A DNA stretch of 64,000 nucleotides from CAYPGJ01 sp050174775 (GTDB lineage: Bacteria > Planctomycetota > Phycisphaerae > Phycisphaerales > UBA1924): NCBI GenBank assembly GCA_050174775.1, contig JBFXJP010000003.1, positions 248,001-312,000 of the forward strand, written 5' to 3'. Shown here one piece after another: positions 42,224 through 50,406 of the stretch; the stretch's first letter is position 1, and every line of letters begins with the position of its first letter. The position numbers and the translations under genes are program-made. The notes beneath the pieces are model-generated. The model was given only the letters and a program-made list of their open reading frames with translations, ran no database searches and had not been told where the DNA came from.

Positions 42224-43330
42224 TCACAAGGAGAGGAGACGTACGGCAGCTTCGTGTGCGCCGTGGGGCTTCCCCAATTTGCCAAAGGCCGTCTTCATAC
42301 TCCTGCGACGCTCCGGCGCGCCCATGATCGACCCCAGAATCGGGCCGATAACCCCCGCGTTTACCGCCGGGTCGATCCGATCTTTTTCGATGATCACCGG
42401 CGCATCCCCCTCGTGCGCCAGCAGCACCTCGGCGTTGTGCCGCTGATGCTCGTCCCGGTGATACGGGTACGGCAGGAACACCGTCGGCGTGTGCGAGCAC
42501 CACACCTCCGCCACCGTCCCCGCCCCGCACCGCGCCAACGCGAGGTCCGCCGCGCCCCACGCCCGACCGATCTCGCGCACGAACGGAACCACCCGCGCGC
42601 GCACCCCGGCCGACTCGTACGCGCGCTCCACCCGCTCATCCTCCCGCACACCCGTCTGGTGGAACACCTGCCACCCCCGAAAAATCTCCGGGTGATCCTC
42701 AGCCAGCACGATCATCAGCTCGTTGATCGAACGCGCCCCCTGCGATCCACCCGACACGAACAACGTCGGCAGCGATGCGTCCAGCCCCAGCGCCTCTCGG
42801 CACGCCTCCGCACTCCCGCTCGCCATCGCGTCCCCACGAACGATCGGCGTGATCCGTTCCCACGAGCTCGGCGCCAGCGGCGCAGGCGTCGTCAGCGTCA
42901 GGTCCGCGCGACGCGCAATCACCTTGTTCGCCTTCCCCGGCGCCGCATCCAGATTCACCAGCGCCACCGGCGCCCCCACCCGTCGCGCCGCGGCCACAGC
43001 AGGCGCCGCCACAAACCCGCCCATCGCCACCACCCTCACCCGCGACCCCTCACAAGACTCCATCGCGCGCTGCGCCGCCCGCACGGCCCTCGGCCACGCC
43101 CGGAGGAACCGCAGCAGCGCTCTCGGCCTCGTCCCGAACGGCGCCGCGGGGATCGGCGTGAACGCCACGCCCTCAGCCCCCAGAATCTCGGCGTCGATCG
43201 CGCGCGTCGAACACAGGAACAACGACCGAGACTCCGGCTCCAACGCGCGGAGCGCCTGCGCGATCGCCAGCGCAGGGTACAAGTGCCCGCCCGTGCCCCC
43301 GCCCGCAAAGATGAACGTCCGCCCGCTCAC
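42224..43330 (-). CDS. murG: UDP-GlcNAc:lipid I N-acetylglucosaminyltransferase MurG
   Basis: MurG adds GlcNAc to lipid I at the inner face of the cytoplasmic membrane, giving lipid II for peptidoglycan. The 368-residue protein opens 'TFIFAGGGTGGHLYPALAIA' (GGTGGH loop), has 'VVAMGGFVAAPAVAAA', 'PTLFVSGGSQGARSINELM' and 'LALARCGAGTVAEVWCSHTP' plus 'PYPYHRDEHQRHNAEVL', the donor-binding region. Start GTG 43330 overlaps the ftsW stop. Its presence shows that this lineage makes peptidoglycan precursors. Confidence 0.94.
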   Translation of the reverse strand: MSGRTFIFAGGGTGGHLYPALAIAQALRALEPESRSLFLCSTRAIDAEILGAEGVAFTPIPAAPFGTRPRALLRFLRAWPRAVRAAQRAMESCEGSRVRVVAMGGFVAAPAVAAARRVGAPVALVNLDAAPGKANKVIARRADLTLTTPAPLAPSSWERITPIVRGDAMASGSAEACREALGLDASLPTLFVSGGSQGARSINELMIVLAEDHPEIFRGWQVFHQTGVREDERVERAYESAGVRARVVPFVREIGRAWGAADLALARCGAGTVAEVWCSHTPTVFLPYPYHRDEHQRHNAEVLLAHEGDAPVIIEKDRIDPAVNAGVIGPILGSIMGAPERRRSMKTAFGKLGKPHGAHEAAVRLLSL

Positions 43331-44628
43331 GCGGCCATCGACGACGAATCCGTCGTCAGCCGCAACATGGGCGCCTCGCTCGAAGCGTACGTCCCCGCAT
43401 GGGACTCACGATCGAGCGCAATCAGCAGGCCGAGCGAGAACGCCGTCAGGATCCACCCCGTCCCGCCCGAGGAGAGCAGCGGCAACGCGATCCCCTTCGT
43501 CGGTCCAAGACCCGTCACGACGCCCAGGTTGATCACGGCCTGCCCGCCCAGCGTGGCCAGCACGCCCAACGCGATCAGCCGAGTCGCCATCGTCGGCGCG
43601 TTCCGCACGATCGTCGTCCCGGCCGCGAGGATGGCCAGGTACAGCGCGATCACCGTCGCGGCGCCCGCAATCCCCAGCTCCTCACAGATCACGGCAAACA
43701 GGAAGTCCGAGTGGTCCTCCGGCAGATACCCGAACTTCTGCAGCCCGAAGCCCAGCCCGCGACCGAAGCCCTGGCCGTTCGCCACGGCCAGCATCGACTG
43801 GATCATGTGGTACCCCGCCCCCTCAGGGTCCGCCCACGGGTCCAGGAACGCCTCCAGACGCTGCCTCCGGTAGTCCGACGAGAGCGCCGCAAACGCCAAC
43901 GCCGCCATCGCAGGCGGCACGAACAACGCGAAGTGCCAGATCCGCGCGCCCGCGGCCACCAGCACCACGGCAGCCACGCCCAGCATCAGCACGCCCGTCC
44001 CCAGGTCCTCCTTGATGATGAACGCCGTCAGAATCCCCGTGATCGCCAACGCGGGAATCAACGCCCGGAACGAACGCATCCGCGCCGACGTCTGCCACGC
44101 CGCATACAGCCCCAGCAGAATCGGCAACGCCCACTTCGCGATCTCCGACGGCTGCAACGACCCCGCCACCGGGATCTGCACCCATCGCGCCGAGCCGTTC
44201 ACCTCGCGCCCGACGCCCGGCACGTACACCAGCGCCAGCCCGAACAGCAACGCGAGCGTCGCAGCGATCAGCGGGGTGGGCACGGAGAGACGCGTCCGCT
44301 CCGGCGGCGGGCCCAGCCGACGCGGGTTCAGCAGCGAAAGCACCGGCAGCCTCGACGCCGCGATCATCGCGATGATCGCCAGTGTCATGTACGCCACCTG
44401 ACGCGAGAGCACGATCGACTTGAACGTCACCACCCCCTCGGAGCCCAGCGGCGCCTCGGACACCGGCGACGATGCGAACTCCGACGGCGACCCGGCCTCC
44501 ATCGTGGGAGCCGGCAGCGGCGCCGGCGGCTTCTCCCCCGTCGTCATCGACGCCGATTGCACCATCACCGCCCCGATGCAGAGCAGGGCGACCACGCACA
44601 ACGCGATGAAATGGCCGGGTCGAGGCAT
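43327..44628 (-). CDS. ftsW: FtsW/RodA-family peptidoglycan polymerase
   Basis: SEDS proteins polymerise glycan strands from lipid II with a partner class B PBP. The 433-residue protein has about ten membrane segments and the family signatures 'GFGLQKFGYLPEDHSDFLFA' and 'GLGPTKGIALPLLSSGGTGW'. A Pro/Ser-rich periplasmic loop ('PPAPLPAPTMEAGSPSEF') between the first and second segments is longer than usual. Adjacency to murG, with a GTGA overlap, favours FtsW over RodA. It lies in the same minus-strand run as purH and murG. Confidence 0.88.
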   Translation of the reverse strand: MPRPGHFIALCVVALLCIGAVMVQSASMTTGEKPPAPLPAPTMEAGSPSEFASSPVSEAPLGSEGVVTFKSIVLSRQVAYMTLAIIAMIAASRLPVLSLLNPRRLGPPPERTRLSVPTPLIAATLALLFGLALVYVPGVGREVNGSARWVQIPVAGSLQPSEIAKWALPILLGLYAAWQTSARMRSFRALIPALAITGILTAFIIKEDLGTGVLMLGVAAVVLVAAGARIWHFALFVPPAMAALAFAALSSDYRRQRLEAFLDPWADPEGAGYHMIQSMLAVANGQGFGRGLGFGLQKFGYLPEDHSDFLFAVICEELGIAGAATVIALYLAILAAGTTIVRNAPTMATRLIALGVLATLGGQAVINLGVVTGLGPTKGIALPLLSSGGTGWILTAFSLGLLIALDRESHAGTYASSEAPMLRLTTDSSSMAA

Positions 44629-44694
44629 GACGTAAGGCCCATTATCGTCAGTTCAGCGTCCCCGGGGGGAAAAGCCGCGACGGTTCGGACGCTG

Positions 44695-46299
44695 TCAGTG
44701 CCGGAAGTGCCGCACACCCGTGAGCAGGCACGTCACCCCACGGCTGTTGCACAGCTCGATCGTCTCCTGATCCCGCTTCGACCCCCCCGGATGCACGATC
44801 ACCTTCACGCCCCCGTCGATCAGCAACTGGGGACCATCCGGGAACGGGAAGAACGCGTCCGACGCGGCCACCGCCCCCTTCGCAGTCGCCCCGGCCTTCT
44901 CCAACGCGATACGGCACGAAGCCACCCGGTCCATCTGCCCCGCCCCGCCACCGAACAGCCTCGTCCCCCCGCCCGCCTTCCCACCAATCGCCACGGCGTT
45001 CGACTTGAGGTGCTTCACCATCACCCACACCGCCGCAGCGTGCCCCAACTCCTCCTCCGACACCTTCGGCCCAGCCACGTGCTGCCATTGCTCCGTGGCC
45101 GCAAGCCGAGTGTCCCGATCCTGCACCAACATCCCCCCAGGCACCGACCGGTAGTCCAGCTTCCTGGCTCTGCTCGGCGCCCGGTCCCCGCACGCCAGCA
45201 CACGGACGTTCTGCCAGCGAGCCTTCAGCAGCGCGAGCGCCTCCCCCTCATACGACGGCGCCACGATCACCTCAAGGAAGTGCTTCTCATCCGCAATGAC
45301 CCGCGCAGCCGCGCCCGTGCACTCCGACGACATCGCCAGAATGCCCCCGTACGCCGCAAGCGGGTCCCCCGCAAACGCTTCACGCACCGCCCCTTCCGCC
45401 GACCCCTCCACCGACGCACCGCACGGGTTCGTGTGCTTGATGATCGCCGCGCAGTGCCGGCCAGCGAACGACTTCCGCAGGTCCTTCACCAGCTCCAGCG
45501 CGGCCGCCGCATCCAGAATGTTGTTGTACGACAGCGGCTTCCCGTGCAGCAGGTCCGCGTTCACCACCGTCGGACCCGTCGACGCCGGGTCGCGATACAG
45601 CGCCGCGTCCTGGTGCGGGTTCTCCCCGTACCGCAGATCGTCCGCCTTCGTGAACGCCAGACGCACCGTGTCCGGGAACGGACCCTTCGCGGCAGAGAGC
45701 GTCGCCCGCGCCAGATACGCCGCGATCGTCGCGTCATACTCAGCCGTCCGCGCGAACGTGGCCGCGGCCAGCTCCGCACGCAGCTTCCTCGGCGTCGACC
45801 CCGAATGCTCCCGCATCGCGTTGATCACCCGGTCGTAGTACTTGGGCGACGGCACGACGCACACGTGCGAGAAGTTCTTCGACCCCGAACGCAGCATCGA
45901 CGGTCCCCCGATGTCGATCTGCTCGATCGCCTCGTGCTCCGCAACGTCCGGGTTCTCGATCGTCCGCTCGAACGGGTACAGGTTCACGCACAACAGATCG
46001 ATCGTCTCGATCCCGTGCGCCTTCATCGCGCCCACGTGCTCCGCGTCATCCCGCAACCCCAGCAACCCCCCGTGCACCTTGGGGTGCAGCGTCTTCACCC
46101 TGCCCCCCAGCATCTCCGGGAACCCCGTCAGGTCCTCGATCCCCCGGACCTTCAGCCCCGCCTCAGCGAGCGCCCTGGCCGTCCCCCCCGTCGACACCAG
46201 CTCCACCCCGTGGGACGCCAACTCCCGCGCAAACGGAACCAGGTCCGTCTTGTCGGACACGGACAACAACGCTCGTCGTACAGGCACCAGGTCAGGCAT
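44695..46299 (-). CDS. purH: Bifunctional AICAR transformylase / IMP cyclohydrolase
   Basis: PurH performs the last two steps of IMP synthesis. The 534 residues are full length: 'RRALLSVSDKTDLVPFAREL' (IMP cyclohydrolase domain), 'VSTGGTARALAEAGL', 'GGRVKTLHPKVHGGLL', then in the transformylase part 'DDLRYGENPHQDAALYRD', 'KPLSYNNILDAAAALEL' and the catalytic 'IIKHTNPCGAS'. Start ATG 46299 is chosen; a longer reading from 46326 adds nine unlikely residues. guaB at 37745 uses the product. Confidence 0.95.
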   Translation of the reverse strand: MPDLVPVRRALLSVSDKTDLVPFARELASHGVELVSTGGTARALAEAGLKVRGIEDLTGFPEMLGGRVKTLHPKVHGGLLGLRDDAEHVGAMKAHGIETIDLLCVNLYPFERTIENPDVAEHEAIEQIDIGGPSMLRSGSKNFSHVCVVPSPKYYDRVINAMREHSGSTPRKLRAELAAATFARTAEYDATIAAYLARATLSAAKGPFPDTVRLAFTKADDLRYGENPHQDAALYRDPASTGPTVVNADLLHGKPLSYNNILDAAAALELVKDLRKSFAGRHCAAIIKHTNPCGASVEGSAEGAVREAFAGDPLAAYGGILAMSSECTGAAARVIADEKHFLEVIVAPSYEGEALALLKARWQNVRVLACGDRAPSRARKLDYRSVPGGMLVQDRDTRLAATEQWQHVAGPKVSEEELGHAAAVWVMVKHLKSNAVAIGGKAGGGTRLFGGGAGQMDRVASCRIALEKAGATAKGAVAASDAFFPFPDGPQLLIDGGVKVIVHPGGSKRDQETIELCNSRGVTCLLTGVRHFRH

Positions 46300-46347
46300 C
46301 GCGCATGAGCATACAGCCCGATGCAAGCGCCCCCACCCGCGCCGCGC

Positions 46348-47508
46348 TCACCGCGCCGAAAACTTCGACACCCGACCCTCCCCCGTCACCGCATACAACG
46401 ACCCGTCCACAAACGGCTCCGACACCAGCTTCGTCACCCCCTCCAGCGCCACCCGATCCACCACGTCGCCACGCTCCGGGTCCACCGACGCGGCCGCCGC
46501 GCCGTCCCACACGATCAGCCGACCGTTCCGCACCGCCACCACGCTCCCCCCCAGCCCCTTGTTCACCCACAGCACGTCCCCCGACGACGCGTCAAAGCAC
46601 GTCAGCCCCTGCTCCGGGATCGTCACGTACAGCCGCCCCTCATGCAGCGCCGGCTGCTCCACGATCGGCCGCTCCGTCCGATGCCGCCAACGCTGCGCCC
46701 CCGTCCGCAACTCGATCGCGTACACCGACTGATCCGTCGACGCCAGGTACAGCATCTCCTCCGAAGCCACCGCCCGATTCGCCAGCCCCGAATAGATCTT
46801 CGTCCGCGAGATCGACGAACCCGTCTTCGGGTCCAGCACCAGCACCTCGCCCGTCTGCGACACGGCCGCGAGCGCATCCGTGTTGAAGTTCCCCGACCGA
46901 CCCGCGAACACCGGCGCCGACGTCACCGGCCCGCTCAGCTTGTACGCCCACAGCTTGTAGTGCGACACCAGCGAGTGCCCAAGCACCTGCCCCGTCGTCG
47001 AGCCGAACACCGCAAGATCGCCCACCAGCACCGGCGCCGTGTCCACCACCACGGCCAAACGATGCCGCTCCAGCACCGCGCCCGTCTTCAGGTCCAGCAC
47101 GAACAGCTCGTTGTCCGACGAGCAATACACCCGGTCGTTCCGCACCGCGTTCCCCGTGAACCGCGCCACCCGCTCATCCACCTGCGCAGACCACCGGTTC
47201 CGCCCCGTCCCGCTGTCCATCACCGTCAGCACGTTCGCCGAGTCTTGGAACACAAGCGTCTCCCCGAACGCGTCGAAGAACTTCGTCCCCGCCCGACGCG
47301 ACACGATCGGAAACCCGCGCCACGACAACGAGTACCCCAGCGCCGCGTACTTCTCGTACTCCGTCTCCGGCGCCCTCTTCACCGGCGCCGCCGACACCGC
47401 GTTCGTCGCGCTCTCCCCCGCGCTCGCGCCGCTCTTGCTCGCGCACGCCGGCATCGCAAAGCCGCACGCCAGGGTCAGGATCAACGACGTCGCAACGCGA
47501 GTGCTCAT
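46348..47508 (-). CDS. PQQ-repeat beta-propeller lipoprotein (BamB-like)
   Basis: The 386-residue protein has a lipoprotein-type N-terminus (MSTRVATSLILTLAC, with Cys15 a lipobox candidate; a second Cys follows at 22). The rest is a PQQ/quinoprotein-like propeller: 'LFVLDLKTGAVLERHRL', 'VLVLDPKTGSSISRTKIYSG', 'VYAIELRTGAQRWRHRT', 'LTCFDASSGDVLWVNKG'. BamB, which helps assemble outer-membrane barrels, has the same layout, but sequence alone does not separate it from other propellers. First gene of the minus-strand run leading to purH. Confidence 0.78.
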   Translation of the reverse strand: MSTRVATSLILTLACGFAMPACASKSGASAGESATNAVSAAPVKRAPETEYEKYAALGYSLSWRGFPIVSRRAGTKFFDAFGETLVFQDSANVLTVMDSGTGRNRWSAQVDERVARFTGNAVRNDRVYCSSDNELFVLDLKTGAVLERHRLAVVVDTAPVLVGDLAVFGSTTGQVLGHSLVSHYKLWAYKLSGPVTSAPVFAGRSGNFNTDALAAVSQTGEVLVLDPKTGSSISRTKIYSGLANRAVASEEMLYLASTDQSVYAIELRTGAQRWRHRTERPIVEQPALHEGRLYVTIPEQGLTCFDASSGDVLWVNKGLGGSVVAVRNGRLIVWDGAAAASVDPERGDVVDRVALEGVTKLVSEPFVDGSLYAVTGEGRVSKFSAR

Positions 47509-47734
47509 GCAGGGCTCTTCCGAGTGTCCATGCCCGACCAGCGGCCGAGCGGGTGTTCGAGTTCGGTTCGGGTCGCAGTCCCGAGCGGGCGGCGAGTATC
47601 GACCGGCCCCCCCGAAGGGTCAAGGACGCGCCGCGCACGCCCACCCCGCCCCTCCCCCACGCCACATTCCCTACGAACGCCCCCGCGCACGGTTGCCGCC
47701 CGACCCCCACTCCGTTGCAAGTATCCTCGGCCAC

Positions 47735-48361
47735 ATGTTCACAGGCCTCGTCCAAGCCGTCGGAAAAGTCGAGTCCGCCGAAGAACGCCCCTTCGGCCTG
47801 CGCCTCACCCTCTCCACACGCGACCTCCCCCAATCCCTCGAACTCGGCGAATCCATCTCCATCTCCGGCGTCTGCCTCACCCTCGCCCACCACTCCCGCA
47901 ACGCCGACCGCTCCACACTCTCCTTCGACGTCGTCCGCGAAACCCTCGCCAAAACCACACTCTCCCGCCTCACCCAGGGCTCGCACGTCAACCTCGAACG
48001 CGCCTGCCGCGCCGACACCCTCCTGGGCGGCCACATCGTCCAGGGCCACGTCGACGGCCTCGCCCGCGTCACCGAAGTCCACGACGATCCCCACGACTGG
48101 CGCCTCATCCTCCAACCCCCTCCACACGTCATGGAGTTCCTCGCGCCCAAGGGCAGTGTCTGCATCGACGGCGTCTCCCTCACCGTCGCCGACCTCTCCC
48201 CCGAACACTCCCGCCTCACCATCGCCCTCATCCCCACCACCCTCGACAAAACCACCCTCGCCACCCTCCGCGAAGGCGACGAAGTGAACATCGAAGCCGA
48301 CTGCATCGCCAAGCAGGTCGTCTGGTGGCTCAAAAACTACGCGCCCCAGCCGCGCGCGTAA
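47735..48361 (+). CDS. ribE: Riboflavin synthase, alpha chain
   Basis: This enzyme dismutates two lumazines to give riboflavin. The 208-residue protein shows the duplicated lumazine-binding domain: 'MFTGLVQAVGKVES' with 'SISISGVCLTLA' in the first half, and 'GGHIVQGHVDGLARV' with 'SVCIDGVSLTVADLS' in the second. Length is typical. The start is ATG 47735 because MFTGLVQ is the family's usual N-terminus; an open frame extends upstream but shows no homology. It stands alone on the plus strand between two minus genes. Confidence 0.95.
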   Translation: MFTGLVQAVGKVESAEERPFGLRLTLSTRDLPQSLELGESISISGVCLTLAHHSRNADRSTLSFDVVRETLAKTTLSRLTQGSHVNLERACRADTLLGGHIVQGHVDGLARVTEVHDDPHDWRLILQPPPHVMEFLAPKGSVCIDGVSLTVADLSPEHSRLTIALIPTTLDKTTLATLREGDEVNIEADCIAKQVVWWLKNYAPQPRA

Positions 48362-48374
48362 CCCCCACCCACAC

Positions 48375-49934
48375 TCACCGCTTCTCCGTCACCACCGGGT
48401 TGTGCCAGATCCGCCCATCCCGCGCGAGCAACGCGTCCGAACTCCTCGGCCCCCACGTCCCCGACTCATACGTCTCCACCGACTCCCGCAACCTCCCCGA
48501 ATCCAAAAACGGCTGACACACCTTCCACGCTCCCTCCACCTCGTCCCGATGCTTGTAGAGCGTACGGTCCCCCCGCATCGCGTCCAACAGCAGCGGCCCG
48601 TACGCCTCCACCGGGTCGCTCTTGAACGCCTTCGCGTAATCCATGTCCATCTTCACCGAGTCGATCACCAGCTTGTGCCCCGGCACCTTCGCCTCGAACC
48701 GCAGCGACACCCCGTCGTCCGGCGCAATGTTGATCACGATCCGGTTCGGCGGACGCTCCCCCTTGAGCACCGCCGACGGAATCTCCCGAAACATCCACGT
48801 CGGCGGCTGCTTGAACTGCACCACGATCTCCGTCAGCTTCCGCGCCATCCGCTTCCCCGACCGCAGATAAAACGGCACGCCCGCCCAACGCCAGTTGTCG
48901 ATCTCCACACGGATCGCGCAGAACGTGTCCGTCTTCCTCCCGGCCTCCACCCCCTTCTCCTCCACGTACGCCGGCTTCCCCTCGCCCGCGCTCCCATACC
49001 GCCCCAGCGCCGCGTGCTCGTGCGCCTCCTCCACCGACACCGGCGTGATCGCCTTGAACAGCTTGATCCGCTCCCGCGCCAACGCATCCGCGTCGTAATT
49101 CGACGGCGGCTCCATCGCGATCAGCGCCATCACTTCCAAGAGATGACTCTGGATCATGTCCCGCATCGCCCCCGCCCCATCGTAAAAATTCGCCGCGCGC
49201 GACCCCACGCCCACCGTCTCCGCGGCCGTCACCTGCACGTGATCCACGTGCTCCCGCGTCCACAACGGCTCAAAGATGCGGTTCGCAAACCGCATCACCA
49301 ACACGTTCTGCACCAGCTCCTTCCCGAGGTAGTGATCGATCCGGAACGTCGCTTCCTCCTCGAACACACGCCCCAGCGCCCGGTTCAGCTCCTCCGCGCT
49401 CTCAAGATCCTCCCCGAACGGCTTCTCCACCACGATCCGCTGCCAGGGCATGCTCTCCCGATCCAGCGAGCACCACCGCCGACCTTCGGCAATCAATCCC
49501 GACGAACCCAGCGCATCGATGATCGGGATATACAACTGCGGCGCCACCGACAGATAGAACAACAGGTTCGTGTTCGGCGTCGGCACGCCGTGCTCCCGCG
49601 CAATCTCGCCCAGCCGCGACGTCAGCCCCGCGTACGACTCCGGGCTCGCCGCGTCCGCCGCGTGATAGTGCACCCGCCCCACAAACCCGCCCCACGCCTT
49701 CTCCTCGTACGCGGCCGAGAACTCCTTGGTCGCCTTGTGCAGCTCCTCACGAAACGCCTCGTCGCTCTTGGGCGTCCGCGACACCCCCACGATCGCGTAC
49801 GCGCTCGGCAACAACCCCTGATGGTGTAGCTCGTACAGCGCGGGGATCAGCTTCCGGTGACACAAGTCGCCCGACGCGCCGAAGATCACGACGACACAAG
49901 GCTCAGGCTTCTCGCTCGGTCCGTTCTGGTGCAT
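48375..49934 (-). CDS. zwf: Glucose-6-phosphate 1-dehydrogenase
   Basis: Zwf oxidises glucose-6-phosphate, feeding Pgl (gene at 32545). The 519-residue protein starts at ATG 49934. Hallmarks: 'VVIFGASGDLCHRKLIPALY' (NADP-binding), 'RIVVEKPFGEDLESA', 'FRIDHYLGKELVQNVLVMRF' (catalytic His), and 'SGKRMARKLTEIVVQFK'. A leading in-frame stretch to 50318 lies in repetitive DNA and is not coding. Cytoplasmic, likely monocistronic, close to the 3' end of ribE. Confidence 0.95.
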   Translation of the reverse strand: MHQNGPSEKPEPCVVVIFGASGDLCHRKLIPALYELHHQGLLPSAYAIVGVSRTPKSDEAFREELHKATKEFSAAYEEKAWGGFVGRVHYHAADAASPESYAGLTSRLGEIAREHGVPTPNTNLLFYLSVAPQLYIPIIDALGSSGLIAEGRRWCSLDRESMPWQRIVVEKPFGEDLESAEELNRALGRVFEEEATFRIDHYLGKELVQNVLVMRFANRIFEPLWTREHVDHVQVTAAETVGVGSRAANFYDGAGAMRDMIQSHLLEVMALIAMEPPSNYDADALARERIKLFKAITPVSVEEAHEHAALGRYGSAGEGKPAYVEEKGVEAGRKTDTFCAIRVEIDNWRWAGVPFYLRSGKRMARKLTEIVVQFKQPPTWMFREIPSAVLKGERPPNRIVINIAPDDGVSLRFEAKVPGHKLVIDSVKMDMDYAKAFKSDPVEAYGPLLLDAMRGDRTLYKHRDEVEGAWKVCQPFLDSGRLRESVETYESGTWGPRSSDALLARDGRIWHNPVVTEKR

Positions 49935-50012
49935 CCCGCCATCGTCACGCCCGCCCCCATCCCCGTCAACGCCGCACAGCCCGTCCCTCCCACGTGCTTC
50001 CGTTGGGGGTTC

Positions 50013-50044
50013 GTGTGCCGTGGCCTGCCGCGCAGCGGGGGGCC
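50013..50044. repeat. GTGCCGTGGCCT dispersed repeat, copy 1
   Basis: GTGTGCCGTGGCCTGCCGCG then CAGCGGGGGGCC. Near-identical copies lie at 50325-50360 and, more diverged, at 52580-52614. The gap 49935-50406 holds only such repeats; I see no gene in it. Confidence 0.7.
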
Positions 50045-50134
50045 GCGTGTTCTTTGCTTCTTTCTCACCCGATCCGCGAATTCGCACCATGGCAACCCCT
50101 CCTCCCGCAAGCCGTTCCAACGGAGCGGCGAAGC

Positions 50135-50169
50135 GTGGAGGAGGATGTCGCGAAGCGACAGGTGGAGGG
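50135..50169. repeat. Degenerate relative of REP-like copy H
   Basis: GTGGAGGAGGATGTCGCGAA then GCGACAGGTGGAGGG, with the same second hairpin as the element at 20714. Confidence 0.6.
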
Positions 50170-50191
50170 CGGCTTTCCTGCCTCATCCGAG

Positions 50192-50296
50192 GAGCCGCGA
50201 CCGATCCGGGGGCCACCTCTCCCATTCGTGCTCTGACGAATGGGAGAGGGCAGGGTGAGGGCTCCATGGCCTCACTCTTCTCTTTTCCTATGCCTT
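50192..50296. repeat. Composite repeat (copy 2)
   Basis: GAGCCGCGACC, CCACCTCTCCCATTCGTG hairpin, GAATGGGAGAGGGCAGGG, GGCTCCATGGCCTC, then CTCTTCTCTTTTC. Shared with 52101 and 52743. It ends about 110 bp downstream of the AbgT gene's stop. Confidence 0.75.
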
Positions 50297-50324
50297 TCCG
50301 TTCGCGTACCCCGTACACATAGCG

Positions 50325-50360
50325 CGTGTGCCGTGGCCTACCGCGCAGCGGGGGGCCACG
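50325..50360. repeat. GTGCCGTGGCCT dispersed repeat, copy 2
   Basis: Second copy of the element at 50013, in the same orientation, 47 bp from the AbgT-gene stop. Confidence 0.7.
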
Positions 50361-50406
50361 TACTCGTTGCTTCTTGCCTCACCGGAGCCGCGCCCTTCCT
50401 TCTCCC

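Noticed and set aside
43399..46308. 969-codon plus-strand frame opposite ftsW and purH
   Set aside because: Arg/Pro/His-rich translation typical of an antisense frame of GC-rich genes.
48375..50318. Longer zwf reading frame starting upstream of 49934
   Set aside because: The extra N-terminal part is translated from the dispersed repeats and has no counterpart in glucose-6-phosphate dehydrogenases.
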